Source: Alviniconcha marisindica
Lineage: Eukaryota > Mollusca > Gastropoda > Provannidae
Length of the DNA: 64,000 bases
Direction of reading: 5' to 3'
Assembly (NCBI GenBank): GCA_018857735.1
Contig: JABMCL010001218.1
Location: 5,001 to 69,000 of the forward strand
The notes under the pieces are model-generated. The model saw only the letters and a program-made list of their open reading frames with translations. It was not told the DNA's origin and ran no database searches. Each line of letters begins with the position of its first letter. Position 1 is the stretch's first letter. A program made the position numbers and the translations under genes. Below are positions 42,101-52,210 of the stretch, piece after piece.

Positions 42101-45100
42101 AGTAGGTGTTGCTTCACACTGAGAGTAACTGTAACAAGGGAAACTGAATTGCGAAGCAGTACAAATGCCACCACTGTTGCAGTTGCAAATATTACCAGGG
42201 AAAGGGAATGGAGGGTGGGAAAAAAGTATCTTTTGCTTCATTTTTTGACTGACCAGAAGATCATGTGCATTTTGGGGCATCGTATAGCACAAGCAACAAG
42301 TTATTGCTTGTTGCCAAACACATTCTGACTACGGGCCTCCAAAAATGTCTTTAGAGTTGGCAGTGTAAAATTCGCAAATTCACTGTCACCCCCTTCCATT
42401 GTGAAGAAAGTACACACTGCCACTGGAAGTAAAAGCAGCCAGGGGACTTAAGCGATGCCAGGCAAAAGTCAAGGAGTTAACAACCCCGCCTGAACCGCCC
42501 AATAGGGTCAGACAAAATCCCATATTTTTTGGATTGTCTTCTGTGTAAAATATCACTGATCAGTTTGCCAGAGTATCTGATTTCTGTTTCAGTCTGATGT
42601 AATAACTGATTCAGGTTAAAAATAATCACTATCAGTACCATTCGTTGGAAACATTTGCATGCCAAATTGTATTCACAGATAAGTACTACTTATTATTAAA
42701 TGCTTACTATAAGGTGTATGGGTACATTTTTAGGAAAAAAGTATTGTCTTATTTAGTGTCTAAAAAATATGATAGTAGAACTGGGCCTGATCACTAGAGG
42801 TGTTCTAAATCTAAGGAACTGAGCTGTGTTGCCTTGGGTGCTTCATTTGCCTGCATGCATATATAATTATATATATTGCTATCATTATTAACTTGTGTTT
42901 GTGCAGTTGGAGATGTGGCATATGTGGAAATGATTGAAGGGAATGATGGGAAGCCCAAAGGAATGGCGTAAGTATGGTTCATCTTTTTTAGTTGTTGTGA
43001 GTTTAGATGTCCATCATACTTTGTGTACAACAAGAGAGTTGTTTTACTTCCATTGCTGTTCCCAAACCACTGTACCTGTTGTACTTTTGTTTGTCTGACT
43101 AGCCATTTTGTTTGTGTGATTGTATGATTACTGTTACTCTTACAGTTACAGTGTTGGTACATTAACAAGCATACCATATTGCATGGGTGATCAGCTTCAA
43201 ATGCCAACAGTGTATGAGTAAAGTTGTGTGAGCAATGCATTCATGAATAAGATTAAGAGTATACTGTGTTGTGTACACACATATAATTTGTAAATGCCAG
43301 TTGAACATCACTGCTTGCAGTCTGCATATGTGTGTTCATTAGATTGATACAATGATAGTGACAAGAAAATTGCTTCACACTATGAGTGTAACTCCCCGTA
43401 CCCAGTTGCTAGGCAGGTGACAAGAAAATTGCTTCACACTATGAGTGTAACTCCCCGTACCCTGTTGCTAGGCAGGTGTGACTTTCTTCTGGCAGGTGCA
43501 CAAGAACCCCCCCCCCCCCCTTCCCGTCCATTTACATTCAGGCTATGATCCACTTTTGATCAGATAGTTATACGACTACATTTTGTACATAATCTAGCAT
43601 TTTGCCAAACAGATGTCATGCAGCATGCTATGCTACATGTTCATGCACTGATTGACAGAGAGGTGATTGTGAGTAACTGTTGCCATTGAATGGGAAGACA
43701 CAAGCAAGGAAGAAACAGCAACATTGGTGGCATTATTATTACCCTGTCAGAGCTAGGATGAAAGAATGGAAGCTGTTACATCACCATTTGTGAGGTGGTG
43801 ACACTGATGATGGCAAAAACAACAACAACAAAACATATTTTCCAAAAAAACAAGATATTTTTTAAAGTAGGCTTGAAGCATTGTTTTGGTTTATTAGCAC
43901 AAATACAGTACCTGCTGGCAGTAGCCCCAGCTTACCAAGACTGCCTATGAAATATACAGTTCACGATTTGCACTGGCTGTCGATGGCTTGTGGTCTCACA
44001 ATCAGATGAGAATAGAACAGTTTTGAAACCTACGTTACAGGATCAGACATTTGATGATGACATCACAGTCTGTGGTTTCCCATAGCAACTGATCGTCATA
44101 CATTGTGTAGTCAGCTGATCGTCACACATTGTGTAGTCATGTGACTGTGATCAAAAGCAGAGCATAGCCTCTCTGTCTCAGTCCTACTTTATTGTCTTCC
44201 ATAAAAATAAATATAAAAACCCACACACCCTGTCTACAATGGATGAATAACTCTGAAAAGGCAAGTGTGCAGCGAGAAATCCCAGAGAAAGCATGCATAT
44301 GTCATGTGACTGTGATTGTGCGTGTTTTGCAGGGTGATTGAATTCAAAGACAAAGATGCAGCAAGAAAAGCCATAGAGACCATGCACCAGTACAAGATTC
44401 ATGACAGGTACCTCGTGGTCAACGAGGTGAGAACTGAGATTGTACTACTGTAGATCAAAGTAACAGATGCTAGACTTTATTTGGGCCTTATTGGGCACAA
44501 TATTATTGCAACAACAAAAATTCAACAAAACACAGGCCTGCATAAGTTGAAATTTCTCCTTTAGCCTGCTGGCTTACTGAATATGAAAATTCTCTAGCCT
44601 GTATACATGTGTTATTAATACTAGCCCAAGATCCCCCCCCTCCCCCACCCCACCCCACTTTTTTATTTTATTTTATGAAATCAAGAGAGATCAGTTTTTA
44701 TTGTTAGGTTCACAGTTGTTGATTCAGAGATTGTTTCATGCATGTTAATTTTGTTATGTAGTTGTGTGCCATAGGGAAATAAATATTACTTCTGATGTCT
44801 GTACATGATGTATCTGATGTGCGTGAGTATAATAACATAAATATCCTTTTGAGTTTTTGCATAAGAGTGCAGGGGAATTTTGAACTAATCAAAATTTTGC
44901 TGTGAATCTGCCAATTCTCTGCTTAAAAAACAACCTACTAGTAAAATAAAATCAGGAAAACAACAACATGAAACTGAAAGAAATATATTTCAGTGGAAAG
45001 GCCTGCTATGTTATGCACATCTATTGAAAATGTGGCAGCCAACTAAAATAACAATTTATGCTGTCGTGGTAGGAGATATTCCTCTGCCCCCCTCTGCCAT

Positions 45101-48100
45101 CCCCCCCCCCCCCCCCAATTGATTTTGAGAGGCAGTTAGTGCTCATGCTCCCCCTCTCCCCTTGATTGATTCAGTTTTTTGTTTTGTTTTAAAGACAATA
45201 TCTGTGTTACATAACCTGTATATTTCTCTCCTCTCCCTCAGGAACGTGAGAAAGACAGACGCATGTTCCAGAACATGGGCCACATGCCGGGCGGCGGGGG
45301 TGGGGATGGTGGGCGAGGGGGGCGTGGGGCTATGGGGGACATGCGAGGAGGCATGGGGGGTATGGGGGGCATGGGGCCCGGTGGGGGCATGGGCCTGGGT
45401 GGGGCAGGGCTGGGCATGGGGATGGGAGGGGGCATGGGGGCGCTGGGCATGGGAGGGGGTGGCATCACCCCGGAGGTCCTGGCACAGCTGGGCATCGAGG
45501 GACCAATCTCCAACACCGTCTTTGTGGCCAATGTGAGTGCTTTGGGTGGCATGTCTGTATGCCTTTTTTCATCATTTCTTTATCGCCTTTCTTAACCATG
45601 ATGAGATTCTTCAGGCAGAAAAAAAATGAGACTCCCCAGCTCCTAATGTTCTGTAAGGTAAAAGCTCAGATCAGACATAACAGTGTTGAGATGACTGACT
45701 GGAAGAAGAAATTTGTTTGAAAGCTTGCACATTCTGCTATTTTGGTGTGATGATTTGGGGGATTTGAGACCAATTTGCTGCCATTAAATATGTGAGTGCT
45801 ATAGAAAATGTAAGCACACAGATGATCTTTTTCTATGAACAACATTCCTGTGCGTGACAACTCTCCATATCTTGAAGGTTCAGTTACTGTTTGGACCAAT
45901 GGGTGCCCACACACACATTTATGCACACGTGCACTGAAACACATGCATGCATGCACGCACACACACGCACACACATACATATTTGTCATTAAGAAATTTG
46001 AACACATTTTTCTTAGTTGTAAATAAGTTGACTTTGCCATGTCCAGAACTGTGAGCCGGATTCTTACTTCTGATTTGGTGACTTACATTTTAAACTTGGA
46101 AATAATTTTGAATGTTTGATTCATCAGGAGGTGATCCTGTACCTTGTGATCAATCTCCTGACTGTGACTTTGTGTTGATTGTGGGAACAGCTGGACTACA
46201 AAGTGACGTGGCACAAACTGAAGGAAGTGTTCAAATTAGCCGGCAATGTGGTGAAGGCTGAAATCAAAGAGGACAAGAATGGCAAGTCACGGGGAATGGG
46301 CATTGTTCAGTTTGAACAACCCCTGGAAGCCGTCCAAGCAGTCTGTATCCTTTTCGTCTGGGTCTGGGTATTGCTCGTATGTTCTTAGTAATTCAGCTCT
46401 ATATGAGTTTTGTTTGTCTATTAGTATTACTGTGATGGGTAAAATGTCAGAATTTGTGGCTGTGCTTTTTTACGTCTCACCTTAATGTGCAGGAGCACTG
46501 AGTATAGGACTCTTGGAGCGGGGAAAGGCAGACTAATGATGTTTTTATTATTGTTGTTATCGTTGATCAGCTACAAGACTGAATCAATATTGAAACAACA
46601 GGGTCTACATAATGTGGGTCACAACCCGTGGGTCAGAGGTCTGGATTATGAGTGCAGAATTTTGCTTTCTCGGGGTAGGGTGTAAGGAAAGGCACCTCCT
46701 CCACCTCCACCATGTATTGTAGCCGGCGAAGGGTGATGTTATATGTGGGTGTGTCATGGCCATTATTGCCGTAAAGGGTAGAAAGCAAGTAATGAACTTT
46801 GATCACTTCTTTGACTTGCCATCAGCTATGTTCAACAACCAGTCGCTGTTTGACCGTAGAATGATTGTCCGCATGGACAAAGTTCCTGAAGATTCTGCCC
46901 CACCAGGACCCAAACTGCCAAGTGAGTCTCTCTGTCTGCTTTGTTCCCCACCTCACAGATGTCAGTTTGTCAGCATTCCTCAGCTAAACCCTTGTTCCCC
47001 ACCTCACAGATGTCAGTTTGTCAGCATTCCTCAGCTAAACCCTTGTTCCCCACCTCACAGATGTTTGTTTGTCAGCATTCCTCAGCAAAACCCTTGTTCC
47101 CCATATCACAGATGTTTGTTAGCATTCCTCAACAAAACCCTTGTTCCCCACCTCGCAAATGTCAGTTTGTTAGCATTCCTCAACAAAACCCTTGTTCCCC
47201 ACCTCACAGATGTCAGTTTGTTAGCATTCCTCAGTTAAACCCTTGTTCCCCACCTCACAGATGTCAGTTTGTCAGCATTCCTCAGCTAAACCCTTGTTCC
47301 CCATATCACAGATGTTTGTTAGCATTCCTCAACAAAACCCTTGTTCCCCACCTCACAGATGTCAGTTTGTTAGCATTCCTCAGTTAAACCCTTGTTCCCC
47401 ACCTCACAGGTGTCAGTTTGTCAGCATTCCTCAGCTAAAACCCTTGTTCCCCACCTCACAGATGTCAGTTTGTCAGCATTCCTCAGCTAAACCCTTGTTC
47501 CCCACCTCATAGATGTCAGTTTGTCAGCATTCCTCAGCTAAACCCTTGTTTCCCACCTCATAGATGTCAGTTTGTCAGCATTCCTCAGCTAAACCCTTGT
47601 TCCCCACCTCACAGATGTCAGTTTGTCAGCATTCCTCAGCTAAAAGCCTTAGGTTCACCCAGTGTTGGGGAGGGCAGGGCCAGGTACAACTGTTCCCCTC
47701 CTCTGTACGTACTGTCATACCTGTGTCTGCAAATGCGGTGTTACCCATCGCTCTGGCAGCGACTTTAACAGTTTAAGGATCTTGATGATGGAGTTTGTCA
47801 TGTCATGAAGATTACTAGCTCAAAGTAATCCTGACCTGAAACTGTTAACACAACAGACATTTTGCTTCAGCCTTAACATTCTAGCTGGAGACAATAGGAT
47901 GGCAATGTCAGCTGCAGACTGGATCCCATAGATCAGCTAGACCAAAACGTGTTGTGTGGGGGGTTGGGGGGGTTGTGAATCCCCAGTGTTCCAGAAAATG
48001 TTTGCTTCAGGTCTTTTCCATTCTTCTCTGGGTCATCGGCTCTGTGGCAAAAGGAGTCTTAAAGGAGAGGTGGATTGTTGTGAGGGAATCATTTCCATGG

Positions 48101-51100
48101 AACTGCGAAGGGAACAGTGTAGAAACAAAACTGCTTTGAAAACAGTGGGTAGACTTGTATCAGGGGTGTCACTGTATCTTTGAAAAATGTGCAGTAAAAG
48201 TGTCCAGGCTTTGTGTGTGTCACATTGTTTTCTTACGTTTACCATTTGTATTTCAGGTGGCCTCAAATCTATTGGCATGGGGCTGGGACTAGGAGGCACT
48301 CCGCTCGCCAATCTTGCACAGCTCAGCGGTATGCAGACCATTCTTCCTTTGTTCTCACTTTGCAGAGAAGATGGAGTGTATCGGTGTTGGGTGCTCCGAA
48401 CTGTTTATGTTGGGCCAGGTTGCCGTTTATGTGAGAGCTGGCAGATTGGTAATGACTGTAACCCTTACTGAATGGTGGGTGGTGGTAATGACTGGAGTGA
48501 CCCTGACTGTAGGTGCGTGACCAGTGTGGATGTATTTGTCCACTAATTTATCATGTAAGCTTCTGATTGAAGTTCAGTGCATTATATTTCTAGATCCCGA
48601 CACGTAAAAGGCTCCAAAGAGCGCTTATTTATTAGGACACAATCTGCCAAACACCTTTTATGTGTTTGGGTCTTGTTTTAGAACGCTAGCAGTCATTCTT
48701 GTTTCAGATATATTTATTCTTCTAGAATCTGAGAACTAGCAACATGGTAGATTAATTTCTTTAAGGCTGTGTTTGAAGCCCTTGCTCAAACGTGTGTCAG
48801 TAATGGTTCAAGCTCCTGGGGCGTTGGGGCCTCACTAAATTGTAAGCTTTCTGTTGACTCACGGTATCCACTCCATTTGCAGGTGCTGCCTCCGGCATGG
48901 GTCTAGGGGCGGGCTTGGGTGGGGCCGGCTTGGGCGCTGGGGGTCTAGGAGCAGGCGCTGGACTGGGCCTGGGTGTGGAAGGTCTGGGTGGAGGGGGTCT
49001 AGGGGTGGGGGGCCTGGGGGGTCTGTCTGGACTGGGAGGGGTGGGCGCGGGGTTGGGGGGCTCCGGGCTGGCAGGGCTGGGGGGTCTGGGGGCAGGCCTG
49101 GGAGGTCTGGCGAAGCTGGGCATTGAGGGGCTTGGGGCCATGGGCATGGACTCCGGCATGATGGGGGGTGGGGGTAGCGGGGGTTATGGCGGCAGCGGGG
49201 GGTACGGGGGCAGTGGGGGGTACGGGGGCGCTGGTGACAGGGGTCGTCGGGAGGAGCGAGGTCAGCGGTTCACTCGCCCAGACAACTGTACCGTCCTCGT
49301 CAAAAACGTGAGGTTCTTTTACTTGTTTGAATTTTTTGTTTAAAATACATTGTTGGCTTGTTGGACACATGGAGTTGTATTTGATGTTGATAGAATGTGG
49401 TGTGCCCAGATATGACCTTGGGTGCTTCTTGATATCATGAACATTGTTTTATTTTCTGGTTTATGAATTATATGAGCACTTGGTGGGTACCTCATCTTGA
49501 GTTGGGCACTAAGCATTTCACAGTGGCAACTGTGTTGTGCTGTTCTCTACTTCTGATCAGACCAGCTGCACTCTAGTCATGTGTGACTGAGTGACTGTAG
49601 CTTCACACAGCTCATTTTTGAATGTCCATCAGAGTGGTGTACTTACAGCGCTGTTTCGTTGTTACTTGGCTGGTGCCACAGAAAACTGCTGTCTCAGCAC
49701 ATTTTCTGTGTACAACATGCAGGCCTGTGTATGTAGCGTGCATGTATGTTTTAGCTGTAACCTGCCACCTACATTTTGGCCAGAATGATCAGGATCTTTA
49801 AGTGCTACTGCGGTAAAACAGGGGCAGAACAGATACTGAAATAAGAGTCAGTACAAAAAATTGACCCTGGAGAAGAAATTCTCTCACCTGTCCTGCCAGG
49901 AATGGAACCTGTAACTGTTTGATCGTGTGTTCCATGCTCTTCCGCTGAGCTGTCCCTGCTCTTTCTCTTTAACCTTTTTTATTTTTTTATGTGTGTGTGG
50001 CATGCAAATACTCCATTTGTGACTCTGCCCCCCCGCCCTGCCTCCCCCAAGAAAACAGAACAGCTGCTTGTGTCATTCACTTCTGAACAAGGTGTATAAA
50101 TGTTTTGATGACAGTTGTCATGGTGCACTGTCGGTCATGTCAAAATGTCTTGTTGGTGGATTTCAGCTTCCTTATGCTGTGACTTGGCAGGAGCTTCGTG
50201 AACGCTTCCAGGAAATAGGTAAGATGTGATAATTATCTGTGCCTTGTTTTTATTGGGGTTTTCATCTCTCCGTACTTCTGCTTGCATCCCAGCCCCACAC
50301 TCCTCATTTTGTTGGAGGTGGCAGTTGAGTTATCTGTGCTTTACAAACTTTCAAACTTGTCAGTATGGTCACAGAAGGAATCAAATAAATGCTGAACAGT
50401 TACAGTGTATAGTAGGGTTCTGTGCTGTCAATCAACCAACCAGATGCAGCCAATCAGATCACTGTAGTAAGTAATATTCTGTGCAAAAACATTGAAGAGT
50501 AGTTGCTATGACTGGCTCACAAGCTGAAGCATAGCAGCAGAGTGAAAGGCTGCGGCATTTTTAAACAAAAACGGTATTTACAGCATGGTACTTGGGAGCC
50601 AAAAGCTTGTGGGACTGTAACTATGGGAAGGCTAGGCTTAGAGCTCAGTGCAGAATCCTCTGTAGTACTTAATTCGTAGAGCATACAGTGCGTGTGCAGT
50701 AAGTAAGTAAGTAACTTGGTGTTTCACGGCAGGCTCCAAAGCATCTTGCTTGGGTGAAGCTAGTGTTGGTTTAAGCTCAAGTATCGTTCAGTCCTGAGAA
50801 TCTTCAGCCAAGCTGGAGCTTTACACATCTTTTAAAATGAACCAGTAGAACCCTACCACTGCAGTGTGTTGCAATAGGACTTCAGGGAATTCCAGGCTCT
50901 GTTCATGCTGTCTCATTCTTGTGTCTGACAACTATTGGGCTGATTATGACTGTTGCACTTGCTCAGGGGAGGTGAAGTTTGCTGAGATCAAGCTGGAGAA
51001 AGGTCGGTCCACTGGTCAGGGGCTGGTGAGGTTCTCTACTGAGGATGATGCTGTCCGTGCTATCAGTATCCTTGCCTAAGTCTGGCTGCTTGGTGACAAT

Positions 51101-51575
51101 ATCATGACTGTTCTTGACCGCATCATGTCCACACACGATCACATGTCCAAATGATTGCATCATGACCGTACCTGACCACATCATGTCCACATATGATCAC
51201 ATCATGTCTAAATGACTGTATCATGACTGTACTTGACCACATGTCCAGACATGTTCACATCATGTCCAAATGACCACAGCATGTCCAGACGTGATCGTGT
51301 CATGTCGAAATGACTGTGTTGTGACCATTTACCAGACATGATCACATGTCCAAATGACCACATGTCCAGAGACGATCACATGTCCAAATGACCACATCAT
51401 GTCTGCACTTGACCACATCATGTCTGCACTTGACCACATCATGTCTACACTTGACCACATCATGTCAGTGCTTGGAGACTTGCATATGCCATTTGATCCA
51501 TAACCTTGCCCAGACAGCATGGACCAAACTCGCTTCGAGGGTCGCACCATTGAAGTGCGAATGTACCGAGGATGA
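38281..51575 (+). CDS. HNRNPM: hnRNP M / MYEF2-type RNA-binding protein, paralogue 2 (12 coding exons, 572 aa)
   Basis: Tandem paralogue of the gene at 8764-24556, with the same three-RRM architecture. Exons: 38281-38435, 39284-39441, 42907-42967, 44333-44426, 45242-45532, 46191-46344, 46826-46921, 48257-48328, 48883-49307, 50167-50218, 50967-51065, 51514-51575; joined 1719 nt. Order: acidic leader (MADADNVVTLVDPEEVPADA); RS-rich stretch; RRM1 (VVVKNM; KGMAVIEF); Gly/Met linker; ITPEVLAQLGIEGPI; RRM2 (VFVANL; RGMGIVQF); GLKSIGMGLG; Gly/Leu region with GYGGSGG repeats; RRM3 (VLVKNL; TGQGLVRF) ending RTIEVRMYRG. Intron positions and phases equal paralogue 1; exons 3, 4, 6, 8, 10 and 11 are the same size. 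The chosen start (ACAAAATGGCGGAC) has a good context and matches MAD of paralogue 1; an in-frame ATG at 38251 would add 10 residues. The long acidic N-terminus is absent from paralogue 1. Introns 6 and 11 look U12-type. Confidence 0.93.
39040..39175. repeat. Facing (CA)n and (GT)n tracts, hnRNPM-2 intron 1
   Basis: CA-rich sequence (39033-39108) is followed about 40 bp later by a (GT)14-15 run (39147-39174). In the transcript these can pair into a long hairpin, ending about 110 nt before the exon 2 acceptor. Such facing tracts are inherently unstable. Confidence 0.9.
39276..39283 (+). promoter_or_regulatory. Triple in-register acceptor (TAGCAGCAG) at hnRNPM-2 exon 2
   Basis: Three AGs spaced by 3 nt (39276-77, 39279-80, 39282-83) precede the exon. 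All keep the frame. The last gives SR-R-RD. The middle adds one codon (Ser-Arg-Arg). The first adds two. They fall in the RS-rich leader before RRM1. Which is used cannot be told from sequence; I took the last. Confidence 0.6.
39953..41374 (+). mobile_element. TIR DNA transposon remnant with BED-type finger N-terminus (hAT-like)
   Basis: The ends are CAGACCTGTTTA (39953) and its inverse TAAACAGGTCTG (to 41374). They are flanked by the direct repeat CATGAG (39947-39952, 41375-41380). Inside, an ATG at 40249 opens MSESKKRAYETSSSEDSVLA and on to a TAA at 40378. Beyond it, in shifted frames, PCLVPSRKG, LCTTCKSDF and KHGGRFDCK resemble the C-x2-C...H finger of BED/ZBED-type transposase N-termini. 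The catalytic core is missing. The 6-bp duplication is shorter than the 8 bp usual for hAT, so the superfamily is not settled. A C17 run (40570-40586) is internal. It lies in hnRNPM-2 intron 2. Confidence 0.8.
41995..42506. mobile_element. TIR DNA element, copy 2 (uninterrupted; 512 bp)
   Basis: This is the empty-site copy of the element at 17578-18913. The left end CCTGTTGGGCAGTTCAG and the right end CTGAACCGCCCAATAGG are inverted. At 42448-42451 it has GGGACTTAAGCGATGCC with a single TTAA, where copy 1 carries the 818-bp Kolobok-like insert between two TTAAs. It lies in hnRNPM-2 intron 2. Confidence 0.87.
43359..43475. repeat. Near-perfect 58-bp duplication, hnRNPM-2 intron 3
   Basis: GTGACAAGAAAATTGCTTCA ... 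TAACTCCCCGTACCC-GTTGCTAGGCAG occurs twice in a row (starts 43359, 43417) with one difference seen, so the duplication is recent. A C14 run follows at 43507-43520. Confidence 0.9.
46345..46825 (+). other. Intron 6 of hnRNPM-2: candidate U12-type intron
   Basis: The donor is GTATCCTT (46345-46352). ACTTCTTTGACTTG near the 3' end provides TTCTTTGAC (about 46807-46815) as a U12-like branch site about 10 nt before the AG (46824-46825). It is phase 1 in a Ser codon (T/CT), giving AVQAV-S-MFNNQ of RRM2, exactly as in paralogue 1. The branch site is the weakest of the four. Confidence 0.8.
46935..47650 (+). repeat. Minisatellite, about 51 bp x 14, hnRNPM-2 intron 7
   Basis: Unit: CAGATGTCAGTTTGTCAGCA, TTCCTCAGCTAAACCCTTGT, TCCCCACCTCA. 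It starts about 14 bp after the exon 7 donor (46922). Each unit contains the acceptor-like CCCCACCTCACAG. Because the unit is 51 bp, a multiple of 3, frames stay open through the array; these are not exons. Confidence 0.95.
48883..49307 (+). other. Exon 9 of hnRNPM-2: 141-aa Gly-rich low-complexity region
   Basis: It is dominated by GLG/GLGG units, then LAKLGIEGLGAMGMDSGMMG, then three GGYGGSGG units (about 49170-49235) and a short basic stretch (DRGRREERGQRFTRP) before RRM3 (CTVLVKN). Compared with paralogue 1 it lacks the MDMGGRGG arrays. The LAKLGIEG phrase echoes the LAQLGIEG linker before RRM2, suggesting an internal repeat or shared ancestry. Confidence 0.88.
49552..49966 (-). mobile_element. 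tRNA-derived SINE, copy 1 (hnRNPM-2 intron 9)
   Basis: Read on the minus strand the head has a pol III A-box-like AGCTCAGCGGAAGAGC (from about 49952) and a B-box GGTTCCATTCC (49909-49899), with tRNA-like spacing and sequence. The body (AATTTCTTCTCCAGGGTCAA, TGGCAGGTTACAGC and others) matches copy 2 at 61595-62070 in the same orientation. Confidence 0.75.
51066..51513 (+). other. Intron 11 of hnRNPM-2: candidate U12-type intron with minisatellite
   Basis: The donor is GTATCCTT (51066-51073). The branch-like ATCCATAAC lies at about 51497-51505, close to the AG (51512-51513). It is phase 1 (A/AC, Asn), giving AVRAI-N-SMDQTRFEG of RRM3. Between 51090 and 51480 it is filled by degenerate repeats of CACATCATGTCCA-A-ATGATC and CTTGACCACATCATGTC units (about 22-66 bp). 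These are unrelated in sequence to the array in intron 11 of paralogue 1. Confidence 0.82.
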
Positions 51576-52210
51576 ACGGGGCACAGTGTTTGAGACACCA
51601 GCAATGATTGTCGACCTAAGACCCAGGTGGATACACTGCCCTGGCGCCAGCTGTGTGGTGTACGTATCTCCTGATGAATATGCATGGTCCTTGACCTTTG
51701 AACCTGTCTTGGAGTTTTCGTCATCGGGGGAATCTTGTCAGAGGGTGGAGTTCATCATTATCCCAGTTTTGTCATCAACTTTTCCTGCCGTCTGAGGAAC
51801 TCCCTGCTAAAGTCTTGTGGAGCTGTGACCTCTGGAGTATTCTGTGTGTTGTGTTCCTGGAAGTAAACTCTTTTGAGTTTTGGCATCAATTTGAGTGTCG
51901 ACTTTTATTGAAACATTTGGGATCAGACTGTTTTATTTGTTAAAGTGAATAAGGTTCAGTTTGGTTTTAGCTTTTTTGTTCCAAAGATCAAAATCAGCGT
52001 GTGGTGTAGTTGTTGTCATCGTGTGGATGAATTGAATGGTGTCCCAGAGAAGTCGCAGACCAAAGTTTGAAAAGGAAGTATTGTTCCAGTAACAGTGGAG
52101 GAAGATGAGTAACGTAACATTTTTAGATCATTGATTTGTCATGGTGTTGTTCATTGTTCCATTCTTCGGCATGTTGTGTTCGTCTAATAAAGGGTCTTTT
52201 AATCATCCAT
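51576..52210 (+). promoter_or_regulatory. hnRNPM-2 3' UTR with poly(A) signal AATAAA (52186-52191)
   Basis: The stop is TGA 51573-51575. AATAAA at 52186-52191 is followed by AGGGTCTTTTAATC and a TGTTGTG/GT-rich context, so the mRNA probably ends near 52205. Confidence 0.6.

Noticed and set aside
27565..47650. CRISPR-like direct repeat arrays
   Set aside because: The genome is eukaryotic, units are contiguous without unique spacers, and no cas genes are present; these are minisatellites.
46941..47776. Repeated frames encoding PTSQMSVCQHSSAK units
   Set aside because: Caused by the 51-bp minisatellite; located in an intron, with no exon phase fit.
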